Shown: positions 15,595-24,596 of the stretch, piece by piece
Layout: each line of letters starts with the position of its first letter
Position numbering within the stretch: the stretch's first letter is position 1
Notes under the pieces: model-generated
Told to the model about the DNA's origin: nothing
The model's database searches: none
The model's input: only the letters and a program-made list of their open reading frames with translations
Assembly: GCF_947501385.1 (NCBI RefSeq)
Contig: NZ_CANMVP010000005.1
Location: 1 to 64,000, forward strand
Direction: 5' to 3'
DNA: 64,000 bases
Source: an uncultured Polaribacter sp.
GTDB lineage: Bacteria > Bacteroidota > Bacteroidia > Flavobacteriales > Flavobacteriaceae
Position numbers and translations under genes: made by a program

Positions 15595-17421
15595 TTAAAA
15601 ATTATAACGCAAACCAAATAAAATACTACTTGGTGGCATTGGTACAAAACCAGACTCTATATAATCTGCATTAAAAATATTATTTGCAGTAATTGTAAAA
15701 TTAAAAGCATTAAAATCTACAATTACAGAAGCGTCCCAAACATTATAACTTGTCCCCACGGAACGTTCTGCATGTTTGTAAATAATATTTTGTTTTACGT
15801 TTTTAAATAATTGAGAACTAAAACGTGTGATGAATTGATGTTTTAAAGTATTTAAATTATAACGAGACAAATCTTTATTCTGATCTAAAATATCATCGTC
15901 TAAAAAATTATAACCGATTGCTAACGTTTGATTATACGTATTTAATTTAAATCGATAATCTGCATTTATCTCAAACCCTTTTGTATTTACCTCTGCAATA
16001 TTTGTTGCGGTATATTTCGACGCTCCTGTATCTGGACGAATAAAATCAATTAAATTAGTAGCGTCTCTATTAAAAACTGCGATAGAAGATGAAAATTTTC
16101 CTGCGTTGTATTTCAAACCTATTTCTTGTGCAAAGGCCTCTTCTGGCTTTAAATTAGGATTCCCAATGGTACTTCTGTCATTATAATATAAATCTGTATA
16201 GGTTGGTATTCTATAGGTAATTCCTAAATTTCCATAGGCTTTCAAATTATCTGATAATTTAAAACCAATATCTAACCCTGGAAATGCATGAAATTTAAAG
16301 TCAGAAAAATAAGTAACTGCAACTCCTGGTGTAATATCTATTTGACCATCGGCAAATTTAAAACGGTGCTCTAAAAACATGTTTGCCATGATACGATCTC
16401 GTTTCCCTAAGTTATTACTACTTATTGAAACCCGAGAGATATCTACTCCAAAACCTGTAATTCCTGCGTTAGAAGTGTACGAAGCATTTGCTTCTGCACC
16501 TACTTTATTGGTGATGTGTAAATTTCTAAAAAAACTAGGATCGTCTCTTTTCAGCAAAAAAATATCTTGTCCTCTTCTCCAATAAATTCTTGGTGTAATT
16601 TTAAATTTTTCAGTTTTAAATGTGGTTTGTACCCCTAATAAACTATTCTGAGTTTCTTCATATTCGTTAAAACCAAATGCTTCTGGTGTGTAGAAATTTT
16701 GCGCTCCAAATTTTCTATCAAAAAAAGTAGCCAAAACTTCTATCGGTTGTTTTCTCTTATTAAAGACTCCTTTTAAAAAATAGTTGTAATTATTATAATC
16801 AGAATTTTCTCTATACCCGTCTGAAGTTAAAGCACCAACATGTGCAATAATTGATGCGTTTTCAAACTCTTTTCCAAAAGTTACAGAACCGTTTAGTTGT
16901 CCGAAAGAACCAGCTTCAATATTTGCCGAAATCGTGTTATCTAGCTTCTTTTTAGTCACAATATTTATAGCTCCTGTAAAAGCATTTTGCCCAAAAACTC
17001 TTGCTGCAGGACCTTTTATAATTTCAATTCGCTCAATCACTTCAATTGGTAAAGCAGCATTCATGGTATGATGTCCTGTTTGAGAATCATCCATTTTAAT
17101 GCCATCAATTAGTAGTAAAGTTTGATCAAAACCACCGCCTCTAATAAATAAATCTGCTTGACTGCCAGCAGTTCCTCTTCTTCGAATATCTACACCTGCA
17201 ACTTGCTGTAATACATCTGCCACATTTGTTGCGGCACTATTTATAATTTCTTTTGAAGTGATAATATGTATGGTTCTAGAGTTTTCTTTAAACGGTAAAT
17301 CTATTCTAGAAGAAGTAATAATAACTTCTTTTAAAGTGTCTCTTTTTACAGGTTTCACTTGTGCTTTTGCTTGAAAAGCAAAAAATAATATAGTAATAAT
17401 TAAAGTAATTTTAATTTTCAT
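15595..17421 (-). CDS. TonB-dependent outer-membrane receptor, BtuB-like
   Basis: 608 residues with signal peptide (ends FFAFQAKAQ). A short TonB-box-like stretch RDTLKEVIITSSRI is followed by the plug domain (about 45-150): NVADVLQQVAGVDIRRRGTAGSQADLFIRGG, LLLIDGIKMDDSQTGHH, and IEIIKGPAARVFGQNAFTGAINIVTKK. The rest is a 22-strand-type barrel ending in a C-terminal Phe (SSILFGLRYNF). Length and plug resemble BtuB/cobalamin-type receptors, but there is no cobalamin riboswitch room upstream (67 bases), so the substrate is open. It is divergent from a MocR-type regulator, which probably controls it. Confidence 0.88.
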   Translation of the reverse strand: MKIKITLIITILFFAFQAKAQVKPVKRDTLKEVIITSSRIDLPFKENSRTIHIITSKEIINSAATNVADVLQQVAGVDIRRRGTAGSQADLFIRGGGFDQTLLLIDGIKMDDSQTGHHTMNAALPIEVIERIEIIKGPAARVFGQNAFTGAINIVTKKKLDNTISANIEAGSFGQLNGSVTFGKEFENASIIAHVGALTSDGYRENSDYNNYNYFLKGVFNKRKQPIEVLATFFDRKFGAQNFYTPEAFGFNEYEETQNSLLGVQTTFKTEKFKITPRIYWRRGQDIFLLKRDDPSFFRNLHITNKVGAEANASYTSNAGITGFGVDISRVSISSNNLGKRDRIMANMFLEHRFKFADGQIDITPGVAVTYFSDFKFHAFPGLDIGFKLSDNLKAYGNLGITYRIPTYTDLYYNDRSTIGNPNLKPEEAFAQEIGLKYNAGKFSSSIAVFNRDATNLIDFIRPDTGASKYTATNIAEVNTKGFEINADYRFKLNTYNQTLAIGYNFLDDDILDQNKDLSRYNLNTLKHQFITRFSSQLFKNVKQNIIYKHAERSVGTSYNVWDASVIVDFNAFNFTITANNIFNADYIESGFVPMPPSSILFGLRYNF

Positions 17422-17458
17422 GAGTAGTGATTTAAAAACGTTGCAAAAGTCGTAACTT

Positions 17459-17506
17459 TCCGGACGATTAAACTAGTCCAGTTTTAAAATGATAGATAGT
17501 CCGGTT
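17459..17506. promoter_or_regulatory. Candidate operator: three TAGTCC(A/G)G half-sites between the receptor and the regulator
   Basis: Within the 67-base divergent region and the first codons of the regulator are two direct copies, TAGTCCAGTT (17474-17483) and TAGTCCGGTT (17497-17506), 23 bases apart, plus an inverted near-copy CCGGACGA (17459-17466). MocR/GabR regulators bind direct repeats at about two helical turns, which fits. The third site overlaps the regulator's own start, suggesting autoregulation. Confidence 0.4.
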
Positions 17507-18988
17507 CATACACTGTTTAAACAACTCATCGATTTCGATAAATCGATATCTCAACCTTTGTATATACAGGTTTCACAGCAAATTATAAATGCAATACAAC
17601 GCAGATATTTAACCAAAGGCACCATGTTACCAGGAACTCGCGTGTTAGGTCAATTATTAAAAATTCATAGAAATACGGCTGTTGCTATTTACGAAGAGTT
17701 GGCGGCTCAAGGTTGGGTAGAAATACTACCAAATAAAGGCACATTTGTTTTAGATCCTGAACAAAAAAAATCAAAAATAAAAGCAACTTCACAAAAAATA
17801 AATCAGGCATATGTGTATGCTACAACCGCAGGTTTTCCTTTTCAAAAATCATTTCATTTGGCATCAACAGATCAGTTAACAAATGCTAAGTTTACTATTA
17901 ACGACGGGAAACCAGATTTACGCTTACATCCTGTACATCAATTTACAAGATGGTACAGTGCTGCAATGAAACGAAAAACATTGATAAAAAAATGGAACAG
18001 ACCTAACGAATTTTCATATTCATTATTTCAAACACAGCTATCTAATTATTTAAACGCAACCAGAGGTTTTCATATTAGACCCAATAACCTAATAAGTACG
18101 CGTAGTACAGAAATGAGTTTGTATATCGTGTCTCAATTATTAATAAAGCAAAACGATATTGTATTAGTAGGTCATTTAAGCAATTATGCATCTAATATGA
18201 TTTTTCAACAAGCAGGTGCAACTATCAAAACAATTCCTGTAGATAAAAACGGTTTAGATCTTGAATATATAAAAAAGCATTTTGTAAAACGAAGTATACG
18301 CTGTGTGTATATATGCGCTCACAGAGATTATCCAACGGTAGTAACGTTAAGCGCAGAACGTCGTTTAGAGCTATTGCAATTGGCTGCAACATACGAATTT
18401 GCCATTATTGAAGATGATTACGATTACGATTTTCAGTTTGATGGTTCTGCAATGTTGCCTATGGCAAGTGCAGACGGGAATGGTATGGTTATTTATTTAG
18501 GAAAATTGGGGCAATCTTTATTTCCAAGTTATCAGACAGGTTTTGTAGTAGCGCCAGAAAATTTAATTTCTGAAGCAAAAAATTATTTACAGTTATTAGA
18601 TAAACAAGGCGATTTAATACAAGAACAAATGTTGTCTGAATTGATTAGTGAAGGCGAAATTTATCGGCTGATGAAAAAAAACATTGTCATCTATAAACAA
18701 AGAAGAGATTGTTTGTGTGATCTTTTTACACAATATTTTACAGAAATTGCACAATGGAGAATACCTTCTGGTGGATTGGCTATTTGGATAGAGTTTCACC
18801 CTAAAATATCACTCGTAAAATTAGCAGAAGAAGCTGAAAAAAACGATTTATTTTTACCCAAAACCATTCTTTATCAAGATAAAAATACCTGTGCCATTCG
18901 TTTTGGTTTTGGGCATTTAAATGAAGAAGAAATAACCTCTGTAATAAAAAAACTAAAAAGTGCGTATCATAAGGTGCCTATATTATAG
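17489..18988 (+). CDS. MocR/PdxR-type regulator (GntR winged helix + aminotransferase-like domain) lacking the PLP lysine
   Basis: 499 residues. N-terminal GntR winged helix at about 15-90 (PLYIQVSQQIINAIQRRYL, LPGTRVLGQLLKIHRNTAVAIYEELAAQGWVE). Class I aminotransferase-like domain from about 130: DYPTVVTLSAERRLELLQLA, FAIIEDDYDYDFQFDG with the cofactor Asp and Tyr. In relatives the Schiff-base Lys follows in a motif like YxGSFSKxxxPxxRxGY. Here the aligned stretch is YLGKLGQSLFPSYQTGF: Gln342 replaces the Lys, and the nearby Arg is also Gln. The protein may have lost covalent PLP sensing or sense another ligand. It faces a TonB receptor gene that it may regulate. Confidence 0.88.
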   Translation: MIDSPVHTLFKQLIDFDKSISQPLYIQVSQQIINAIQRRYLTKGTMLPGTRVLGQLLKIHRNTAVAIYEELAAQGWVEILPNKGTFVLDPEQKKSKIKATSQKINQAYVYATTAGFPFQKSFHLASTDQLTNAKFTINDGKPDLRLHPVHQFTRWYSAAMKRKTLIKKWNRPNEFSYSLFQTQLSNYLNATRGFHIRPNNLISTRSTEMSLYIVSQLLIKQNDIVLVGHLSNYASNMIFQQAGATIKTIPVDKNGLDLEYIKKHFVKRSIRCVYICAHRDYPTVVTLSAERRLELLQLAATYEFAIIEDDYDYDFQFDGSAMLPMASADGNGMVIYLGKLGQSLFPSYQTGFVVAPENLISEAKNYLQLLDKQGDLIQEQMLSELISEGEIYRLMKKNIVIYKQRRDCLCDLFTQYFTEIAQWRIPSGGLAIWIEFHPKISLVKLAEEAEKNDLFLPKTILYQDKNTCAIRFGFGHLNEEEITSVIKKLKSAYHKVPIL

Positions 18989-19248
18989 ATTGAAGACTAA
19001 TTTTATATTTTTGGAATTTTAGAAAATATATGTATAGATTTTTTTGGTAATGGCATCATAAAAAAAACGTTTATTAAAATTCAGATTCATTTTTTAGGTC
19101 TTTACTGTATCTTTACCTTCATATTTTTACATCAGTAAATTGTAATCATTTTTTTTGAATTTTATGGATAGTGTTTCAAACATAACTTACAAAATATTTT
19201 AAATCTTAAATATTAGATTTTTATGATTATTAATCAATATAAAACAAT

Positions 19249-19686
19249 ATGTCTACAAAAAACGAAAACCTTATTTTTTTTAATCCGAAACCTTCAACTA
19301 TAGAAGGTGCTATTTTAATTGATACAGGAATTTCGGCCGGATTTCCTATTCCTGCGGAAGATTTTGATCAGAAAAGAGTTTCTTTAGACGAAGAATTAGT
19401 TCAAAATAAAGACAGTACTTTTTTTGCAAAAGTAAAGGGACAATCTATGATTAATGCTGGCTTAAATGATAACGATTTGTTAGTTATTGACAGAAGTTTA
19501 GAACCCACTGATAAAAAAATTGCCGTTTGTTATTTAGATGGAGAATTTACGGTAAAACGACTAAGAGTACAAAAAAATGAAGTTTGGTTGCAACCAGAAA
19601 ATCCGAATTATCCAATTATAAAAATTACGGAAGAGAACGATTTTGTCATCTGGGGAATTGTAACAAACGTAATTAAAAAAGTATAA
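19249..19686 (+). CDS. umuD: UmuD-like S24 peptidase (translesion polymerase accessory / LexA-type)
   Basis: 145 residues. The self-cleavage region ISAGFPIPAEDF matches the UmuD site (Ala-Gly bond). The catalytic Ser is in VKGQSMINAGL, and the catalytic Lys lies in DKKIAVCYLDGEFTVKRL. There is no DNA-binding domain, so it is UmuD- rather than LexA-like. In most Flavobacteriaceae umuD is followed by umuC; here the next gene is a Bax-inhibitor homologue and no umuC is in the window. A small palindrome TGATTATTAATCA lies 13 bases before the start (19224-19236) and could be an operator. The 260-base gap upstream shows nothing else. Confidence 0.88.
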   Translation: MSTKNENLIFFNPKPSTIEGAILIDTGISAGFPIPAEDFDQKRVSLDEELVQNKDSTFFAKVKGQSMINAGLNDNDLLVIDRSLEPTDKKIAVCYLDGEFTVKRLRVQKNEVWLQPENPNYPIIKITEENDFVIWGIVTNVIKKV

Positions 19687-19748
19687 AATTATTATATTTG
19701 TCTTAATTGATAAGAAAATGAAACAAGTTAAATATTAAAATAAATACT

Positions 19749-20447
19749 ATGGAAAACACTTTTGAAAACAGATTGTTATTAGCTGAAGCTACAGATCAAG
19801 TTCGTGTAGATTTTTACAAGAAAACATATGCGCACGTTGCTGGAGGAATTTTATTATTTATTTTTTTTGAATACATTTTGCTGCAAAGTGAAACCGTTGT
19901 AAATTTTATGATGTCTATGACACAAGGTTGGCGTTGGTTGGTGATGTTGGGTGGTTTTATGTTTATTACCAGTTATGCAGAAAGTACGGCTTTAAAAACT
20001 GCGGATAAAAACAAACAATACTTAGCGTATGCAATTTATATTTTTGCAGAAGCAATCATATTTGTGCCGCTTTTAGCAATTGCCATTTTTTATACGGATG
20101 GTCCTGCCTTATTACAGCAAGCTTCTATTGTTACTTTGGCTTTATTTGTTGGTATCTCTTCGGTTGTTTTTATTACTAAAAAAAATTTTTCATTTATAAA
20201 AGCAGGCTTAACCGTTGGCTTTTTTATTGCCATGGGTTTAATTGTTGCAGGCGCTTTGTTTGGTTTCGATTTAGGGTTGTGGTTTTCGGTAGGTATGTGT
20301 GTTTTGGCTGGTGGTGCAATCTTGTACCAAACTTCTAACTTGGTAAACAAATTCGGAACGGAAGATTATATTCCTGCAGCTTTGGGTTTATTTGCTTCAT
20401 TAATGTTACTTTTTTGGTATGTATTGTCTATTTTTTCTAGAGATTAA
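19749..20447 (+). CDS. Bax inhibitor-1/YccA family membrane protein
   Basis: 232 residues with about seven membrane helices: VAGGILLFIFFEYILL, WLVMLGGFMFITSYAES, AYAIYIFAEAIIFVPLLAIAIF, ASIVTLALFVGISSVVFI, AGLTVGFFIAMGLIVAGALF, LWFSVGMCVLAGGAILYQT and LGLFASLMLLFWYVLSIF. The penultimate helix with AGGAILYQTSNLV and the acidic residues near the C-terminus fit the TMBIM family, whose members act as pH-sensitive calcium leaks or interact with FtsH. It lies 62 bases after umuD on the same strand and may share its transcript. Confidence 0.88.
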   Translation: MENTFENRLLLAEATDQVRVDFYKKTYAHVAGGILLFIFFEYILLQSETVVNFMMSMTQGWRWLVMLGGFMFITSYAESTALKTADKNKQYLAYAIYIFAEAIIFVPLLAIAIFYTDGPALLQQASIVTLALFVGISSVVFITKKNFSFIKAGLTVGFFIAMGLIVAGALFGFDLGLWFSVGMCVLAGGAILYQTSNLVNKFGTEDYIPAALGLFASLMLLFWYVLSIFSRD

Positions 20448-20504
20448 GACAAGTTACATCATAATTTATGAGTATAAAGAATAATTTAAATTAGATGTAA
20501 AAAA

Positions 20505-20631
20505 CTTCGATAAGCTCAGTTTGACACCCATAATCTTAATTGAAAAAAGAAAACCTTATTAAAATTACAAATATTCATAGATTCTAAATTCACAATCTAA
20601 AATAACAACTGTCAGTCTGAGCTTGTCGAAG
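20505..20631. repeat. Inverted pair of the CTTCGAYAAGCTCAG interspersed repeat
   Basis: A forward copy (20505-20526, CTTCGATAAGCTCAG then TTTGACA) and an inverted copy (20610-20631, TGTCAGTCTGAGC then TTGTCGAAG) face each other across 83 AT-rich bases in the gap after the Bax-inhibitor gene. The arrangement resembles REP doublets. A second doublet lies at 37923-38076. Confidence 0.75.
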
Positions 20632-20682
20632 ACTATTTAACTACAAATAAATTTAAGGCACTCTGCTAAAAAGTTTATAAGT

Positions 20683-20714
20683 AAAAAAACTCCGAATTTT
20701 CATTCGGAGTTTTT
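20683..20714. terminator. Bidirectional rho-independent terminator
   Basis: Perfect stem ACTCCGAA / TTCGGAGT with a six-base loop, A-run before and T-run after, between the convergent Bax-inhibitor and S9 peptidase genes. Confidence 0.85.
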
Positions 20715-20739
20715 ACTTTATATAAGCCTACAAGTAGCT

Positions 20740-23250
20740 TTATCTATTCATCGGTTTATCTAAATTCATAAACATCAAATCTACCTCTGTAGCTTCTTCA
20801 CCTAATAAATACTTACTAAAATGATCTGCACGTAACCAGAAAGAATATTCTGTCATGCTTCCAAAACCATGTCTTTGTCCAGGCATTACCATAAATTTAA
20901 AACGTTTGTGCGCTTTAATTAATTCGTTTGCCATTCTTATGGTTCCTGCTGGATTTACGTTGTTATCCATATCTCCATGAATCAACATCAAATGCCCTTT
21001 TAAATTTTTTGCTAAAGATTGATTGTCATCAATTTTATAAACGTGAGAAACTTTTCCTTTTTCATCAATTTCTTCTTTTACACCATGATGTGTTTCACTC
21101 CACCAAGAGTTATATACATTATTGTCATGATTTCCTGCGGATGAAACTGCGGCCTTAAAAAAATCTGGATAGACTAACATTGCTGCAGTAGACATAAAAC
21201 CTCCACCAGAATGCCCGTAAATTCCTACTTTTTCAATGTCTATGAATTCGTGTTTATTCGCCAATTGTTGGGCAACATATTTTTTATCAGCCAAACCATA
21301 ATCACGTAAATTTCCGTAGCCATAGTTATGATACCATTTAGATCTGTCTGGATGTCCACCTCTATTTCCTAAAGTAATTACAATAAAACCAATTTGCGCC
21401 ATTCTATCTAAACGATCCATTCTGTAAGAAAAAGATTTGTTTACAGCTTCTGTCTGTGGTCCAGGGTACACGTATTCTAAAAGCGGATATACTTTGGTAG
21501 AATCCATATCAAAAGGTTTGTAAAGTACACCGTACAAATCTGTAATTCCATCATCTGCTTTTACTTTAAATGGCTCTGGAAATTGATAGCCTGAAGCCAT
21601 TAATTGCGATAAATCTGCTGTTTCCAAATCCATCACTTTTCTACCATTTTTGTTTCTTAATTCAGATTTTGGAACGGTATTTACTCTTGAATAATTATTT
21701 ACAAAATACGCATTGGAATCTGCCATACTTGTATTTGTAGTAAAATCTCCTGGATTTAAAACTTTCATTCCGCTTCCGTTCAAATTGATTTTATATAAGT
21801 GTGCATAATATGGATCTTGATCTTTATTTACACCATTTGCCGTAAAATATAATGTGTTGCTTTTTTCGTCTAAACCCTCAAAGCTATCCACATGGTAATT
21901 GCCTTCTGTAACTTGATTTTTTAAATTTCCATCAGCATCATACAAATAAAAATGCGCCCAACCATCTCGTTCTGCCCAATGCAACATTTCGGTTTCATTA
22001 TTGAATAAAATTAACGGACGAGATTCTATATAGGTATTAAAACGCTCTTCAATTAGTGTTTTATATGCTCCTGTGTTAATGTCTGCAACATTCACATCAT
22101 ACTTTTTTCGATCTCTAGAAATGACACTAAAATAAACTTTTCCTTTTTTAGAAAGCAATAAAGAAGGTCTAAAATCATCATCTCTGCTCGATTGTTTTCT
22201 TGGTGCTCTAAATACAGAAATGCTTTGTTGACGAACGGTATCTAGTGGCACTTTTACATGCGATTTTGTAGGAATATCAAAAATTAACAATTCAGATTTA
22301 TAATATTCTTGTTCCCCTGGCATGTGATATTTATAGGTTTCTAACGTAGGTCTTTTTTTGCCTGTAGAATTAATTACCCACAAATCTTTAATATGTCTTG
22401 AGTCAGATTTTTGAAAAACAAACTTTTTAGAATCATGAGACCATGTTCCCCAAACGCCTTTTCTCTTGTCTTTGTTTTTTTCTTTGTCTACATTATCTTC
22501 TCTAGATCCGCCTCCATACCCAAAGTTTTCCTCACCATCTTTTGTCCATTGATTTTCTACAACTGTACTGTCTTTTTCGTCTTTAATAAACTTTTTAAAG
22601 TTTATTTTATCCATCCAATACAAATTGTAATTTTTAGAATATAAAACAATAGAACTATCTGGAGCAACATTTGCCCATTTCTCCCAAGGTTTCTTTTTTG
22701 GTTTTATAGTATCTATAATTTTTAAGCCATTGCTGCCTAATCTGTATTCTAAATGATATACTTTCTTCTCCATTTTCGGCTTTTTCTTCTTTGCCTTTTT
22801 TGTGGAAGTTGTGTCTTTTTCAGTTTCTTCCTTTTTCTTTTTTTCCTCTTCAACCACCACCACTTCTTCTGTTGATGTTACTCGAAAACGAATCGCATCT
22901 TCTGCTTTATTAAATTTGAAACTGAAACGAGGTAGATGTTTTGCATCATAAGGATCTTTGGTGATTTCTGTCAACCATTTTGCCATTTTTACATTGTCGA
23001 ACAATGGTTTTTTTGTTTTTTTATCTGCATCTACCATATAATGGTTAGAACCATCAGAAGTTTTGTAAGCATACCAAAAACGATTTCCTTTTTTTAACCA
23101 ATGCGGACTTACACTGGTAGAATGTACCATTTTCGCTAGGTTTTTTGGCGAATATTTAGCGGCAGCTCTGTAGTTTGGTTTTGGAGTTTCTTGTGCAGAA
23201 ATTACTGATACAGTAAATAAAAACACAAAAAGTAAGATGAAATTTTTCAT
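20740..23250 (-). CDS. S9 family prolyl oligopeptidase (dipeptidyl-peptidase IV-like), exported
   Basis: 836 residues with signal peptide (FILLFVFLFTVSVISAQ). The first 550 residues form a beta-propeller-like region, interrupted at about 130-165 by a highly charged Lys/Glu stretch (EEKKKKEETEKDTTSTKKAK). The alpha/beta-hydrolase domain has YVYPGPQTE, the nucleophile Ser in GIYGHSGGGFMSTAAML, the Asp in LIHGDMDNNVNP and the His in MPGQRHGFG. It probably trims dipeptides or oligopeptides in the periplasm or at the cell surface for peptide feeding. It is monocistronic, between terminators. The exact cleavage preference is not readable. Confidence 0.9.
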   Translation of the reverse strand: MKNFILLFVFLFTVSVISAQETPKPNYRAAAKYSPKNLAKMVHSTSVSPHWLKKGNRFWYAYKTSDGSNHYMVDADKKTKKPLFDNVKMAKWLTEITKDPYDAKHLPRFSFKFNKAEDAIRFRVTSTEEVVVVEEEKKKKEETEKDTTSTKKAKKKKPKMEKKVYHLEYRLGSNGLKIIDTIKPKKKPWEKWANVAPDSSIVLYSKNYNLYWMDKINFKKFIKDEKDSTVVENQWTKDGEENFGYGGGSREDNVDKEKNKDKRKGVWGTWSHDSKKFVFQKSDSRHIKDLWVINSTGKKRPTLETYKYHMPGEQEYYKSELLIFDIPTKSHVKVPLDTVRQQSISVFRAPRKQSSRDDDFRPSLLLSKKGKVYFSVISRDRKKYDVNVADINTGAYKTLIEERFNTYIESRPLILFNNETEMLHWAERDGWAHFYLYDADGNLKNQVTEGNYHVDSFEGLDEKSNTLYFTANGVNKDQDPYYAHLYKINLNGSGMKVLNPGDFTTNTSMADSNAYFVNNYSRVNTVPKSELRNKNGRKVMDLETADLSQLMASGYQFPEPFKVKADDGITDLYGVLYKPFDMDSTKVYPLLEYVYPGPQTEAVNKSFSYRMDRLDRMAQIGFIVITLGNRGGHPDRSKWYHNYGYGNLRDYGLADKKYVAQQLANKHEFIDIEKVGIYGHSGGGFMSTAAMLVYPDFFKAAVSSAGNHDNNVYNSWWSETHHGVKEEIDEKGKVSHVYKIDDNQSLAKNLKGHLMLIHGDMDNNVNPAGTIRMANELIKAHKRFKFMVMPGQRHGFGSMTEYSFWLRADHFSKYLLGEEATEVDLMFMNLDKPMNR

Positions 23251-23367
23251 TTATAGTGTTTGTTTAGTTTGAATTTACAGCTAAAGTTCTTCAAAACAAA
23301 CTCACCTGCAAATTTTTAAGAAATATTTGTTAAATATTTAACAGTTATCAAATGGTAAAATCTGGCG

Positions 23368-24591
23368 CTAGAAATCTTTCTTTTTAAACTTGTACTTCAA
23401 TTTTAACCATAAAAAACTAAAAATTCTCGATAGCATTTTATTGTATTTAAAGTTAAACAGACTGTCTATAAGCACATCAATAGAAAAATTTTGCTGAAAA
23501 AATTGGACTCTATTTTCTATTTGCGCATCAGAATATCTACTATACATTCTTCGAGCAGAAACCTCACTCAATCGCCATTTTAAAAGCTTTTTTCGTTTCC
23601 ATTTTTTTTCATATTCTTTAAATTTCTCTTTTCCCGTTTTAAAATAACTATCTATATATTCACTGGCTAAATTGGCACTTTGCATGGCATATCTAATCCC
23701 TTCTCCTCCCCTTGGATTTATTGCCGAAATTGCATCACCAATAGCAATTACATTGTTCTTATAATAGGTGTCATTTAAACCCTCACAATACCTTAAAATA
23801 CCTCCATGAACATCAATCAACGTATAGTTTTCTGGTTGAATATATTCGTTAATAATTTTTTCGGTAATTTTTTTTGTTGATTTATCTGTATTTTCCTGAT
23901 CTATAGATTTTAAATGGGTTCTGCCTGAACCTACTTTCAAAATTCTATTTTCCATAGGAAAAATCCAAGAATATCCTTTTAACGCCCATTTGTGTCCTAA
24001 GAAAAAAACCAATCTTTCTTTGTATGTATCATAGGTTTGTTGATCTACTTCAATTAAGTATTCTGTACCACTCCCTAAATTCATTTTAGGCTGTTCTTCC
24101 TTAGCATCGTACATTACTTTTCTTAAAGGGCCTGTTGCATCAATTAAAAGTCTCGATTCAATTTTTTTTATTTCTGATGTTTCTACATCTAAAAGATCTA
24201 TTGCTACCCCTGAATCTGAAACTCTTTTTTCTAAATATCTATGTCCTAACAATACTTCACCTCCATCAGAAATAGCTTTATCTGCTAAAAACTGTCGTAA
24301 TTTCCCAAAGTCTAAAACAACTCCTTTCTTCGTTTTTCCAAACCAGTCATATCCTTTTTCTGTACATTGTAGTGTAATGTCTTTCCAATAAGAACCAATA
24401 ACAGCCTCAGGCAAATCGAATTCTTTTAGCGGCTCTAAAGTCATGCCTGCGCTAGAAAAATTATTATCGTTAAAACTTTTATAACGTTCTACTAACAATG
24501 TCTTATAACCTCTTTTAGATAAATTTCTAGCTGCTTGACCTCCCGCAGGACCACCACCAATAATTACAACATCGTATTTCTTTTCTTGCAT
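23368..24591 (-). CDS. Geranylgeranyl-reductase-like FAD-dependent oxidoreductase
   Basis: 407 residues. The N-terminal Rossmann FAD motif is VVIIGGGPAGGQAARNLSKRGYKTLLVER. A middle part has LLIDATGPLRKVMYD, and the second FAD motif NNVIAIGDAISAINPRGGEGIRYAMQSANLAS is typical of the p-hydroxybenzoate hydroxylase/geranylgeranyl reductase group. The family reduces isoprenoid double bonds or modifies lipids and quinones. It lies 5 bases downstream of tadA on the same strand; the isoprenoid gene dxs is divergent nearby, which is suggestive but not proof. Other flavin mono-oxygenase functions are possible. Confidence 0.8.
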   Translation of the reverse strand: MQEKKYDVVIIGGGPAGGQAARNLSKRGYKTLLVERYKSFNDNNFSSAGMTLEPLKEFDLPEAVIGSYWKDITLQCTEKGYDWFGKTKKGVVLDFGKLRQFLADKAISDGGEVLLGHRYLEKRVSDSGVAIDLLDVETSEIKKIESRLLIDATGPLRKVMYDAKEEQPKMNLGSGTEYLIEVDQQTYDTYKERLVFFLGHKWALKGYSWIFPMENRILKVGSGRTHLKSIDQENTDKSTKKITEKIINEYIQPENYTLIDVHGGILRYCEGLNDTYYKNNVIAIGDAISAINPRGGEGIRYAMQSANLASEYIDSYFKTGKEKFKEYEKKWKRKKLLKWRLSEVSARRMYSRYSDAQIENRVQFFQQNFSIDVLIDSLFNFKYNKMLSRIFSFLWLKLKYKFKKKDF

Positions 24592-24596
24592 AAAAT

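Noticed and set aside
17422-17488. Cobalamin riboswitch for the BtuB-like receptor
   Set aside because: Only 67 bases separate it from the divergent regulator, too short for the aptamer, and no B12-box is seen.
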